This document shows, piece after piece, positions 1 to 12,844 of a stretch of 64,000 nucleotides of DNA (positions within the stretch are counted from its first letter, which is position 1; each line of letters starts with the position of its first letter). The notes below the pieces were generated by a model that was not told the DNA's origin, did no database searches, and worked only from the letters and a program-made list of their open reading frames with translations. Origin of the DNA: Rhopalosiphum padi (Eukaryota; Arthropoda; Insecta; Hemiptera; Aphididae); the NCBI RefSeq assembly GCF_020882245.1, contig NC_083598.1:89099714-89163713 (forward strand). Direction: 5' to 3'. A program made the position numbers and the translations under genes.

Positions 1-112
1 CCTGTACCCGACGCAAAATTGTGACGGATGGCGCGCGCGTTTTCTATAAAAAGTAAAACAACGATATTCGCTCGGGACGCGCGCACACGCGGTATTTTAT
101 ACGATTCCCTCG

Positions 113-570
113 CAGTGGCGTGTTTAGGGGGTGGGCCTGGTAGGCAAGTATTAGACTAGTATAAGTCCGATGCTCAACGAAAAATGAAAATATGATTTAT
201 AGGTAGTAAGAAAAAAAATTGTTTTGATTAGGTTAGGTATAGGTATTTCAATAATAATGTAAGATATTAAAAGAGAAGTTGTGGATTTTTTTAATATTGT
301 ACATGATATTGTATTCTAAATGTTGTTTTTGTTACCATAACTTTTTCTATTACAATTATTTTTAGTTTATGAGTAATCTAAGAATAAAATATCGAAGAAT
401 AAGTGTATGTTTTAATAAAAGGTAAAAATAAAAATATTGAAATTAGTCATTTAGAATAAAAATACTAAAACTTAAATAGATCAAATTATAATATGGGACG
501 ACGGGGTAAAACCATTCTGAACTTCACTTTTAAGGCCCATCCACAAAAAAAAGTTCTGGACACGCCACTG
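113..570. mobile_element. hAT-like MITE (non-autonomous)
   Basis: An AT-rich block of about 458 bp interrupts GC-rich DNA. It begins with cagtggcgtgt and ends with the exact reverse complement acacgccactg. Inverted ends of the form CAGTGGCGT are typical of hAT MITEs. There is no coding capacity: the open frame crossing its right edge (493-849) reads from the element into GC-rich flank and is fortuitous. I could not find a clean 8-bp target-site duplication (flanks are ttccctcg and cagtcgct), so the insertion is old or one end is rearranged. Confidence 0.5.
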
Positions 571-750
571 CAGTCGCTCGAACAGTTATTCGATTACATC
601 GTCGTACGCTTTATATATCATAAGCGGCGAAGTGCGAAAAAGTCGGCTGCCCGGCTGGCTGTCGGGATCGAGGTGCGAAAATCACGAATGCGCAACCGAC
701 GTGTGTGTCCGCGGCGACGTGCCGCTGCGCAACCTTCGGCCGCCCCAGCA

Positions 751-771
751 GTCGGTCGGTCGGTCGGTCGG
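751..771. repeat. GGTC tetranucleotide microsatellite
   Basis: About five tandem copies of GGTC/GTCG within the most GC-rich part of the window. Confidence 0.8.
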
Positions 772-963
772 CTACCATTTAATGGTTTTCATAGATTCGT
801 AGCTCGCGCCCCGGGGGCACGAACGCGGTGGGGGCTGACCGAAATCTAAACGACTTATATTAATCGATTTCTGCATTGTATTATATTATATTGTACGCGA
901 GTGTAGAGGTACACGCAACTGTTTTGTATTAGAAAAAATAAAACGAACGGAGCGACATTATAA

Positions 964-988
964 TGATAATAATAATAATAATAATAAT
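964..988. repeat. ATA trinucleotide microsatellite
   Basis: Roughly eight ATA/AAT units. Similar short runs recur through the first 10 kb (for example near 4860 and 7565). Confidence 0.75.
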
Positions 989-3541
989 ATGCACTATTAT
1001 GTTCATTAGGTATATATATAATAGGTATTAGATGCCAATGTATAATATTATATGGTCAGGCTTAACGTATTTTTAATATGTTACAACCATTTTATAATAG
1101 TTGTATCGCGTCGGGCGATTTGCTAAATAATCGATCGAACGGCAACACTTTGCCAATCGTGTCGTTTGCTTCACGTTCGAATTGAATATTGACTCAAAGT
1201 CATAATTATTAACCATACTAAGCACCTCTATTATATAATATTATTACCATGCACGGTTACATCGTTGCAACTGCATCTGCATATATAGAGATCGGCAAAC
1301 CTTGGGGATATATACCATACCGCGATACTATTGTAGAATTTGGATATACACCGCGAACGCAACAAAGTGCTACCGACCCGGTTATTGCAGTAAAAGGTTC
1401 GAATCTCTGATCGTTAATGACTAACTGTTTCACGGCTACAAAATATTATTACTTGGACGTATTTTGTTAAGCATTTTCGAAAAAAATATGTTACATCATC
1501 TCGATACTATACTCGGTGGTTTAGTGCTGAGAAACAAACTACCAATATATTATGTACAATGTATGTGTTGCCGAACACACCGTTTTTATATTATATTATG
1601 TGCGTAACATTTCAATTGTATTCAATGATACTAACAAAAGTAATATATATATGAATGAATTTGATGATTTAAAAGATGTGAAAAATGAATTTTTAAAACG
1701 AAAGTTAACGACCTTTAAGGATAAATGACCATGAAATTGTGTACACGAATAAAAATTATAAAAGAAAATTATATTACATAATAATTTAATATCGATAATA
1801 AATTATGTGTTGTTTTTTTTTAAATAAATAAACACCTAATCGGTTAACTACGATTAAATCATACTGATGATTTGTTTAAAAAAAAAAACATTGACATTTT
1901 TATTTACATTTTATTATTCCCTACAAAGCTGTCAAACCATAATCTAAAAATTTCCTGTTAGATCTCGATAAAGAATTATTTTAATATCATACAGTTAATT
2001 GAATGTGTAGTAAGTTCTAGAAAAGTCTGGTAACATTTCAAGGACAACTTCTCGAAGGTCGATGGTCAGATTGCTTACCGCATTTTGAATTATTCCTATT
2101 TAATATGATTTTAATATGTATTATATTATTAGTCGGAACAATGATCGTGTTGGAACTTTTTCAACATTATTTTAGGTTACAAATCTCAATATGTAAAACG
2201 TACATAAAAATTAATTTCAACAAGTGCATCCGGCTATAATGACAATAATTGTGGGAATGAACACTTGTACTCGTTTAAATAATGTATATATTTAAAATGT
2301 CTCCATTACGGACAACTTACTTTCATATATATAGCTATAAAATGAACCTGTTTTAAAAGTTAAAAATAATTAAATAAATATATAATATAGGTACGCGTAT
2401 ATTGTGTATCATAATAATAATTAATACGGAGACACTTGCCGTCTACCTAATAGCATTAATATTACACATTTCAGGTAATTCCGAATAAAACCGTAGAAGT
2501 AAACCAACGGCAATTAAAACGTCTGAAAAAACGCGACCCGTATTATTGCAGATTGACTATACATATATATATATAGAATACAAATATCATTGAGAGTTCA
2601 AGTACGTTACGAATAAAAAAAAAAAGTAAAATTGCACAGTATATAACCATTGCAGTGATTCAGGAACACGATTGCTATATAGTGTCTCGAATAACCGACA
2701 TCCGCGTATCTAGCGTACATATATATAATAATATAATAATAATAGTAGGTAAGACGTGAATCGATAATAACGAAACCACAATAAATATAACGATATTATA
2801 TTGATGTGGCTAATCCATTAAAACCGAACACTACTGCGGCAGTAGCGGACGCGTGTACAGCAGATATATATAATATAGTGCAATTAAAAACAAATATAGG
2901 CAAGTCTGCAGTGTGCGTCGTGATTTGAAAATCTATTTTTTAAGTCCGCGTGTTTTTAATTTTTTTTTTGTCCCAAGGTTACTTTTCCTTTCACCCGAAA
3001 TGCACGACGACGTGCACAATTATACGCGAATATCACAAAATATTATGTATAACAAACGTGTGCGATACAGGTACCCACGGGCACGCAACGAGAAAAAAAA
3101 TCACCGAACGAGCAGTATACCATTAATTCGAACCGTTCGGACGGTTGCAGCGGCGGCTGTGATAATCGCGTGTCATAATAATAAAAATAATATGTTTTCG
3201 CAAACGGACGATATCTGTCAAATATAATATTATAACGATATATAGGTCAAACACACGCACACGAACGGTACGCGTATATTATTATATGCACTTGGCGCCT
3301 GAAAAATAGTGCACGCGAATTCGATAGTTCGATCTGAAAACTAAAATATAACATTATAAATCGCGTATTTCTGTGTAATAATGTGCTTGTGTATACATCG
3401 TTCGATGTCTGCGCGTTAGGTTAATGCTTATAGTCCGCTCTACATAATATTATATATTTATATGGGTACAGTGAAAGCGAAAGCTTTCGACGATAAACAC
3501 TTTCGTTGGTAAACATCGCGATAATTGGATACTATATAGGC

Positions 3542-3560
3542 GTGTGTGTGTGTGTGTGTG
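3542..3560. repeat. GT dinucleotide microsatellite
   Basis: Uninterrupted GT run of about nine units. A second similar run lies at 5639-5657. Confidence 0.8.
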
Positions 3561-6500
3561 AACATGTGTCTACATTTCGTTATTATAATATTATTTATGG
3601 ACGAGGAAAATCTTAAGAATATAAATCGTATGTACGCACACTGCAGGCCGCACCTGTGTAACGGACGAGCGGTTCCAACTAGGTATATAGTCGAAAACTG
3701 TATATGTATACATATATACCTATTAAACACCTATTGGACGCGAACGTTGTAGTCGTAAACGGTCTGCGAATATTTCAATAATTGTATGGCGATAATGTAG
3801 TAATAATAATAATATGTAACCCTATGTGTATACGTGCAGTATAACACTATATGCAGTATATACATATAATATTATGTGTACCGGGTATTATGCGGCAAAG
3901 GAAAGGACTTTCACTGTCCGGCTCGACCCGTATACCTATTATAGATATATCTATTATATTAAATTACTATATTATGATATTATTATCATTGAATTATTAT
4001 ATTCTAAAACGAAATAAAATAATGATAATGATAAAAAGTCTCGATCGCTTAATAAGATTATGTGTGCACTCCGCGGCGGCGGCCGAGACGTCCAGTTGCC
4101 GTTTTCGGGCATAAAATACGCGTTGCGTCATCATTTCCATCGTTCCGCCGACAATAACGGACAATATTACTATTATTATTATTATTATGTATCGTTTTTG
4201 CAATTATTTATATGGATGATACGTAGTTTTCGCGTCGGCCCGCCGTTGCCACTGAAATATATTAATATTAAATAAATACTCGGCCAAGCCCCCTTCCCCC
4301 CCCCCTGCTCACAGTGCAGCGGCTGACAATATATGATATTGCGCCCCGAATACTCAATGCGACACGCAGAGGAAACGGTATGGGCAATAATAGCCGACGA
4401 AACGGGCACGAGCGACTTTCACGTCCTGATTAGTGATGATTAATATTTTATGATATTATATTCCGCAGACGTCCGATAGGTTTTTTTTCTGGGCACGGTT
4501 TAGCCCGACATTTTTTTTTACTTGACAATATTACACGGTGGCCGCGTCACGATAAATAAAAAAAACATTGTTTCCACGGGGGAAAAATATTATGCGCGAC
4601 GGCGTATAACATCCCGACAATCGCGGCGCCCGAGTCGCAGTGCATAATAATATACGTATTATTTTATACCTATTGTCGAAACCAGATATTATTGTTTTAA
4701 TGTATTGCGCGTATGGTTATTATTATTTTAACATGATATGTACTTATTTAACTATAATAACACTGGCGTTTCAATAACGCGGCCTAAATGTCTATAACAA
4801 TTTCTCAGTAAACCCATTAACTGCTACATTACATAACATCGTATAGGTACATTATCATATTATTATTATTATTATTATAAAAACACAATTATTACGCTTA
4901 CTGCGGGCGGAGTAGTAGTATATTATTATAATAATATGTCAATAACGCCGCCTCGATGCTGCGCAAGATGCGCGTATATCATCGTACGAATTAAGAGTAT
5001 ACCTAATGTACGTGCGCACGTAGATCTGAAAATAATTTATATTTTTTTAAATGTGAAACGTCCATTGTCGCCATCGTCATATGCCACGATTTGAATTTAA
5101 TTTAGCTATTATTTTCCGACAACGGTCAAACAATACGTAATAACAATATGGCCACTATACACGGTTTCGGAATCGTTAAACAATTAGTAAATGCCATTTC
5201 GTATGGTGCGTTGTTATTATGATGTTAAAACTTGCGTAAAACATAATATTCTATATTTTGTATCACCTCACGATTGCGGCATACATACACGTACCTATAT
5301 ATATATATATGGCTATATAGGTGTACCATCTCTGTGTGTTTTAATATTAAAAACCCGTCGTAAAACGTTTAACAATATATTCAATCTACATAAAATAATA
5401 ATATTATACTCTGCCGCTTCTTCCCAAATCAATACAATGTTTTCAACATGCATTCCTGTATTATTTGTTAGTGAGCTCATCTTAATAATATACGCATTAG
5501 GCACTATTGGTAGCCGGTCGTATAGGTACACGGTTTTCCAGTTTTGTCTTCCGTTTTTTCATTCCCAAACCGGTTTTTTAACGTTCAGTATATGTATTTT
5601 TCGTAAAATAATACAAAATATATATATATGCTTCCCCGTGTGTGTGTGTGTGTGTGTATTATGTACGTATAATACTTTTTTCAACTTATTGTACGCGTAT
5701 ATGTATATATTTTATTTATTTTATGTCTTTTTATTTCGTATAGTATTTTTATTTCAGGGTCAGCCGATGGCCACACAAGAAATATATAACTATCAACAAC
5801 AATAACATTCATATGGCTCACCGGACATTATCGATATACATCGGTTTACACTAGGCTTTGCGTTTGTTTTTAAAAATAAAATCCTACCAATAATATCGGT
5901 ACAGTGATAAATTATAGTGTGTTATTGTAGTATTCGTATTATTCAAACACGACGTGTACTTATATAATATATACGCAGTGATTTTGAACTACCCGTATAA
6001 TATATAGTATGATAATAATATTACACTATATATGCGCTGTATACGAGAACAAAGCACAAGTGGGTATTTAAATTCTGTTGCTGAATATCTGCTTTAATAT
6101 TATTTACTCGTTTGTTAACAGTACTAGTCCTCAATCTACCCCTTGAGCAAAATTCATGAGCGAAAAATAGCTCAAATACACGCAATCACACGCGCAGAAA
6201 GCTTCCGTCGTAACACACATAACAAAATGTACCGTAGAAAAATAATGAGTATCGCAAGGGAAACGAGACGAATTGTGGGGCTTGTGAATAGTATGGTTCA
6301 GCGTACAGAACGATCGTTTGAAGACGGAATAAATAAATAAAAGGAAAGAACCCAGGATCTGAAATAAAAACGGCAGTCTCCGCTGTACTTTGGTTAAAAA
6401 AAAACAGAGACTATTAGGGACTCGGGTAACGATCGCTGCTTAGCTACCTTGACCGGGCCGAAACTGGATGGAAATCGTTTTCGAATCTTCTAAATGGATC

Positions 6501-9500
6501 TTATATGGCCCAGAGTCTAACCCGCCGATAACGTCTGACGGGTACATATTATCACAGGAGTTAAGTTCGTTCGGTCGAAAGCGTTTTTTTTTTTTTAATC
6601 GATCACGTCCACGAGCGCGGACGGCCGACGATTAAAAAACCTATTATATACACAGTCGCACGGTAATATAGACGAGATCGTCATACCGACATATCCAGAC
6701 ATCCTCCTCGTCAGTGGCGTGAGTCAACTGGGTTAAGTGGTCGCGGCGTAAACGGACGAGTGTAATATTATATACGAATATAATACACTTATACAGCCGT
6801 ATTGACGTAAGCCGCGTGGGCGTCGATACGTGTCCGTATCGCACGTACATACAGTATAGATACTTTTCTCTACGTAGAAGTGTACCTATTGAATAATAAT
6901 AATAAAGTCTTTGTTGTTATTACTATTATTATCATCGTCATGTATACATATACGAGTGTATAGTGTATAGTCACCCGCGTTTCTATAACGATATAATATA
7001 CGTATATAGGTGGATGCGGTGCGCCGCCGCCGCGCCGTGACGATTTGGGCGTTTTATTATTATACAACACGACGTTATAATAACGCCGCGGACCTGAAAC
7101 TGGCCGCGCGCCTACGTGGGAAGAACAATGTTCAAGTAGCACTTCAGATTTGTTGGTTTTTCTCTTTTCGATATAATATATATTGTATTCTCCGCGCGGG
7201 TATAACAGACGTAAAGTCGTCTTACGGTCGCGTTGCGCAGTGGCTGCTGCGATATGTGTAACGATATTGTAATATCGCAGAATGTGGGTATACATAATAT
7301 TATGTGGTCCTGCGTCTTGGACGTGCACAATGTAATAATAATATTGTGCTGGATACATTATTTTTTTATAATTTTATAAACGTACCTATTATTATTATTC
7401 TTTTTTTTTTTTCAAACGCACGTGTCAACATAGCAGTAATTGTGCAACTTCTGGACGCATGGTCTACGCGCTGCGGATAGACCGGCGGCCGATACGTGAA
7501 TGTGTCAACCTCCTTTCTCTCGGGGCAAGAAAGAAAAAATAAAAAAATAATAATAGTCTAACGATAATAATAATAATAATAATAACAACGCGACACACGA
7601 AGAGTAGGGAAATTAATTACGGCCCCCACGTGACTTAATTAAAAATCATTATGTTATTACTTATATTATGTACATATATATACATACATCGGTACGCGAG
7701 TTTTATGTATTACGAATGTATATTAGACGGTAGACGGCGAGTACCTACGCCTTGTTCTCATCACCTTTTCGTCTCACAGACATTCCCCTTGCGAAACAGT
7801 GTCCACAACACTACATTAATCGTACGCGACAGATCGGCCTCCAAAACTCAAACGATATTATACGTTCGTGTGTAATGTATATAATATATATACGATTATA
7901 CGGTATAGGTACCTGTCTCAGATGTGTACGCGTGTTCGGGTATCTACCGCGGCAGACTTCCAATCGATCTGCCCTCTATATATAGCAATAATTTCCGAGT
8001 ATAACCTACACCAGCCGTCACTATAGCGCTATTGACATAAATTTAAAAACAAATTAAATAAATAAATTATGATAATTTATAGCCGTATTGAGATAATAAT
8101 TATACGCTGTTGGCATAATAGTTCTTTTAGCCGCAGCATAATGCATATACAGTATAAAGCGGACAAAATATAATATAACACGCGTGAAAAATTACACACA
8201 TATATACACACCAGCTAATTACCTATAGCTATACGAGAAATCTACATATTTTCTATGTAATATTATCTAACGTGTGTTTTTTATTTCGTCTCGCAATCTC
8301 TTGATATAATACATATACGATATAATGTATTAGTATATAGGTATAATACGCACATATATTATAATATATATATATATATATATACTATAGATCGACAACA
8401 TATAATATGTATCTTGCAGTAGGAAGTATTAAACTGCATTGTATATACTATTATTATACTTTATTAATCAAATAATGAAAACGGTTTCTGCTCCTCGTCT
8501 ACCTATACTTATGTAATGGCTATATATAATTACTCATTATAGTTTACCACGATAGTTTTCGGAATTTTGGAATATCGCTGAATACCGATAACTCTATAAA
8601 AACGCACGCCATCTTTTCGATGTAGAATAATATATATATATAGTTGACGTATAGATATTGAAATTGTTTTTTTTTTCGTCTGTTTATAACATCCGATAAT
8701 ATTCGCGCTACTGACCGCACCTCACGTCGAGCATATTAAATGCACTTCCTGTCAATGTACAATGACGGTTGATTGAACTGTCAGGTTGCCAACACATATA
8801 TCTTTACGAAACACGTATGCACTTTACGCAATTCGATTCCTAGTACTTAAAATAAAATATACACTCCCCGGTCCCCGGGTATATCGTATCGATGAACATA
8901 ATAATAATAATTCGTCACATATAGCCCACTCTGAAATGTATATTTTTTCATTGTTATTAATTATATTGGTCAATGCAGGCTGCGGTACATATAATTAGAA
9001 ATCTTGGAAATATCTTATTAATATTATGTAAATATTAATTTTAACGATCTTTATCAATTTTAAATGAATATTAATTCATACACGTGCATAGGTCAATTCC
9101 TGTTGAATTAACATGGAAACTGTTTTGAAAACTATAATATTATATTAACCATTAACGATGTTTCGCAACACTGTGATCATTGCTAGAGAACCACACCCTT
9201 TGTGTATACAAATGTTTTAAAATTTATTATTAAAATTAATTGATGCATAGGCACACTAACACTGCACTAGACAACTGATCGAGAAAGCAATTCATTCGAG
9301 TGCCGTGCTACGATATATATTAACCGCTTTCTATTTAATTATGGAACACTATATCACATATACCGGTGGCGTTAATTTTCACTTTTATGCATAACACATA
9401 GTATTATAATATAAAAAAAAAACAGAGTAATAAGACACTTATGTAATGCTATGTCCCTCCAGGAGTAAATATATACGAAGTTCATTTACCCAGAGACTTT

Positions 9501-10200
9501 AACGTGGGTATGACAGTGTTATATTCATAGAGTTTTATTTTTTTATCATACTTAAGTCATTTGAAAAAAAAAATTGGATATTTATCTGACCCTTAGAGTA
9601 TATATTATTATAATATTATACATTAAATTACCATTTTTATTTGTCAAAATCCAAATGGGAGTGCTGCCACTCGGTCACTGTTGTTCGCGCACAAACCGCC
9701 CGGAACACATTTACGATTGCGTGGTGTGTGTATACAGTGTACAGATACGTACGTATCTATATTTATTCGTATGTGAATTAAAATAAACAAAATAGAAAAA
9801 TACACAAAACAAATTCGAATTCTCAAATGGAAAGACAAGTCAGAATCGCGTTGTGTCTAGATTGTAACTGACATCGGACAACGCGTCTTTGCCGGAGGTT
9901 TGATCGGTGTGTACGCTACGACTATACGCTACGAAAACGAGGACGTCGGACACTTGTCCTTTCTATTTTCCCCTCTCTCACCCTTCGATACGTGGTACAA
10001 AACAGACCACCACCTTGGCGGGAATTGATATCTTAGAACAGTTCATAAATGGAGTAGAATTTTTTTTTTTTTTTGAAAAAGTAACTCTCAAATCGACAAA
10101 TCGTGTACCAATATGTATACAATCAGTGTTGCATTATGTAAGCGATGTTATTACCGCTTTATCATCATATGTATTTGGAGAAAACCGCTTTCCCCTCGGA

Positions 10201-11463
10201 TGAATATGTATACAGAAAATTATTGAGAGTGGCTTAGTCCCGTGTAAACGGCTCACACACATAGGTATATACAATAGCTTTAAAAATAATATATTTTATG
10301 TACAATGTTTCCTAGTTAACAATCGTTATCTAAAAAAATATTAACACTTTTGAAAACATTTTTATTTTATACGTAATTTTGAAACTATTCGTTTTTGAAT
10401 AAAAAAAAGTTAAATAGTAAACATTTTTTAAATATTTACTTTTTTGTTGAGAAAATACAATTTCCATTTAATATTAATAGGAAGAATACTCTTCGATTCA
10501 TACGAATTGAATTTTCAAAGAGTAGGTACTGAGTATTTAATTATTTTTTTAAATGTATGAATAATGTTGATCTATAGGTACCCTCTCTAATCGTTAAAAA
10601 TGTATCTTTCATTTATCGATACATTCAGAAAAATGTTCTATTTTAAAATGTCGAATTTAAACCAAAAATCATCTTCGGATTGAGATTTTTTGAAACGAAT
10701 GATTTATTTGTATTTTGATTTCAATTTATAAAAATGATCTATAATATTTTTTATTGTTCTTTTGAAAACTCAAATAAATGATATAGAGTCCTTATATTTT
10801 AACTGTATTAATACAACTATACCTTAAACTTTGGTTTTTTTAATTTAATTGAAGTCTTTGTGTTACTTATAAGTTTAGGTATAACAATAATTATATATTT
10901 ACTAGAGTAGAACATTTAACTAGCTATAAATTCATATACATTCCATGTTAACCAAGTTTGCACAGATTATAATATATATTATATAAGAACAATTAAAATA
11001 AATACACATTTTTGAAGATAGGTAGCTCTAAATATTTGAAACAATTTAAAAGCCATGAACTATTGCTTAACAATAAATAATATTTTAACTCTATAGTAAC
11101 TTTACTTGCTATAGGTATATATATATAAATATATATTTATACAGTTACTAATAAATAATAATTAATAAGTAATAATTGTAGAATTAAAAATCAATAAGTA
11201 TAGGTAGTAAGTAAATGTATTTTTATAATTTATAATGATAAACACGATAATATACTTTCGCATATACGATGTAACACTGCTCATTGCACACTAGCCACTA
11301 ATCATTGGCAATCAACTGCAGTATATGCAATTATTAGTCATCTAAAAGTGATAACTTATAAATGACCACAAATTGATAGTTTTTAAACTTTTTACTTATA
11401 TTCAAATAACCATAAAATATAAATAAATATAAACCATATCTATATCCTTTATGCATAATAACA
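10201..11463. other. AT-rich intergenic sequence
   Basis: CpG density falls sharply at about 10.2 kb and the sequence becomes A/T dominated. I see no exon, RNA gene or recognisable repeat. Confidence 0.6.
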
Positions 11464-11836
11464 CAATATCCTGACTCACCGATTTATCATCACTTAGCCG
11501 GAATCACTGAAGCTATAAGTATGAAATTTGGTCAGTAGTTTCGTTTTATGACTTATAGGTGCACTATAACAGGATTTTGTATCCTGTATCGCAAATTTAA
11601 ACACATCCGATGGCGCACGGTTCTATAACCTGGGTAACAAAACAAAAAATCAGTGTTTATTAAAACCACGTCTATCGCAAGATCTTCTTCTTTCAGAATC
11701 AAGCGAAGACGAAGATCAATAACCAACTTTAATTAAAAATTATTGTAATTTATAACTTGTAATTAGTAGGTAATCAAACTTGTAATAGCATGTAATATGC
11801 TGAAACATTTTAATTGTAATAAAAAAAAAAAAAAAA
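11464..11836 (+). pseudogene. Probable processed pseudogene with poly(A) tail
   Basis: Two coding-like blocks lie close together in different frames. From 11464 one reads QYPDSPIYHHLAGITEAISM and runs into a TAG. A second, from about 11564, starts at DFVSCIANL, includes GARFYNLGNK, and ends in an acidic tail SESSEDEDQ and a TAA at about 11720. About 95 bp of AT-rich 3'-UTR-like sequence follows, then aataaa merging into a run of about 17 A (to 11836). The lack of a usable intron between the blocks (about 43 bp at most), the frameshift and the A-tail suggest a retrocopy of a host mRNA, 5' truncated. I do not recognise the parent protein. A TE-encoded C terminus is an alternative. Confidence 0.4.
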
Positions 11837-11838
11837 TA

Positions 11839-12010
11839 CGGTCAAGTCGCAATAACTCGAAAAATTTGACAACTCAATTTTTTTTTTTAATCCCCTAGAA
11901 ATATAAATTATATATAAAATAATATAAATTCGAGTTAGATATCTCGAATAATACACATCTTGAAGCGAATTTTTATCTCCCTTCAACTTTGAGTTATCGC
12001 GACTCGATTG
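11839..12010. mobile_element. Tc1/pogo-type MITE (TA target site)
   Basis: A 172-bp element with imperfect terminal inverted repeats of about 24 bp. The left end starts cggtcaagtcgcaataactc; the right end, read in reverse complement, starts caatcgagtcgcgataactc. It is flanked on both sides by TA (11837-11838 and 12011-12012), the target-site duplication of Tc1/mariner/pogo transposons, and the TIR resembles Tigger/pogo ends. It carries no coding sequence. It is inserted exactly at the end of the preceding poly(A) tract. Confidence 0.65.
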
Positions 12011-12439
12011 TATTACATTACATATAAGTTGTTATCATATCAATTTGTATAATTTAGTTAATATGTACAGAGTTTTAATATACTATACAATTTACAAGCT
12101 GAATTATAAAATGATTTATTTATTTTAATGTTGGTGAATTTTTATATTATCATAACGTAATAATATTACAACAACTTCCTAAGACCTAAACATTTTTTCG
12201 AAAAGTGTTTAGAAACGACTATTTTTAGGTTAATGATAATAATAAAAATACAATGAACTAAAGGTGACCTCTACTTCAAATATAATATTTTTAAAACTAA
12301 ATAACTACACAGGACGACGCTGAAGTTAGTTAGTCTCTTCAATAGATATAATGGAAACATGATTTTTAATAAAAATTATCGTTTATGCACAAGAACAATA
12401 TGCTACATCGCCATCATATCTATGGTAAGTTATATTTTA

Positions 12440-12844
12440 TATGACTAAATTATTATTTGAATAAAAAATTATTCGAATCATATTCAAATATAGTTAACAG
12501 TTATTTTATCTTAGTTAAAATATGGTTGGTATTATGGTATTTAATTAAAACATTATGTATTAAAAATATTAGTTAGCATGATATTTTAAGTTCACGATCT
12601 TTTTTTATTTGAAATAAATAGAAAAATACTATAAATAAAACAAATATAGAACTATTTAAAGATGAAACTAGAAAAAGAATTCAAATATATTTGTATTTTG
12701 TACTAGCATTATGTTTGAAAATTATTCAAATACATTTTTATTCGAATAATCATAATTGAAAATTATTCGAATCAATTTTTATTTGAATAATAATATTTTA
12801 AAATTATTCGAATAATTATCTAGATAATGTTTTACCCAACTCTG
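12440..12844. repeat. ATTCGAAT palindrome cluster ending in a hAT-like terminus
   Basis: The motif attattcgaataat and close variants recur at least seven times between 12455 and 12820, producing many potential hairpins. The block ends at cccaactctg (12835-12844), whose reverse complement cagagttggg is a common hAT-type terminal motif. I could not find the matching left end, so only the right boundary is proposed. Confidence 0.35.

Larger units (their letters stand above)
571..10200. other. CpG-rich non-coding region
   Basis: No convincing protein gene on either strand. Compared with the rest of the window this stretch is visibly richer in CG dinucleotides (for example 590-860, 3000-3320, 6590-6850 and 7000-7250) and in short ATA/ATT, GT and TA microsatellites. 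Open frames here (5191-5805, 6143-6340, 6870-7358) are built from tandem repeats or lack a coding pattern. The composition would fit an unmethylated regulatory or 5'-gene domain whose coding part lies off the left edge, but this is inference. Confidence 0.5.

Noticed and set aside
493..849. 118-codon open frame with Arg-rich C terminus
   Set aside because: It begins inside the MITE and runs across its boundary into GC-rich flank, so it is chance.
1340..1410. tRNA-like B box (ggttcgaatctc)
   Set aside because: No matching A box or cloverleaf stems at the right distance.
5191..5805. 204-codon open frame
   Set aside because: Tyr/Ile/Val/Phe-rich translation of AT and GT microsatellites with no domain. 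A splice-acceptor-like tatttcag before 5759 and a 12-codon ATG frame are not enough for a gene.
6143..6340. 65-codon basic frame, ATG at 6227
   Set aside because: Starts at a non-ATG codon, only 37 codons from the first ATG; no motif or exon neighbours. Possibly worth a transcript check but not supportable.
6424..6580. Minus-strand 48-codon coding-like stretch (IGGLDSGPYKIHLEDS)
   Set aside because: Looks protein-like, but there is no acceptor, no start with context and no recognisable family; expected occasionally in less AT-rich DNA.
6712..6740. Second CAGTGGCGTG hAT-like end
   Set aside because: No inverted partner found to its right, so no element can be delimited.
6870..7358. 162-codon minus-strand frame
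   Set aside because: Low-complexity Tyr/Ile/Thr composition from ATA and GT repeats; overlapping frames on both strands are equally open.
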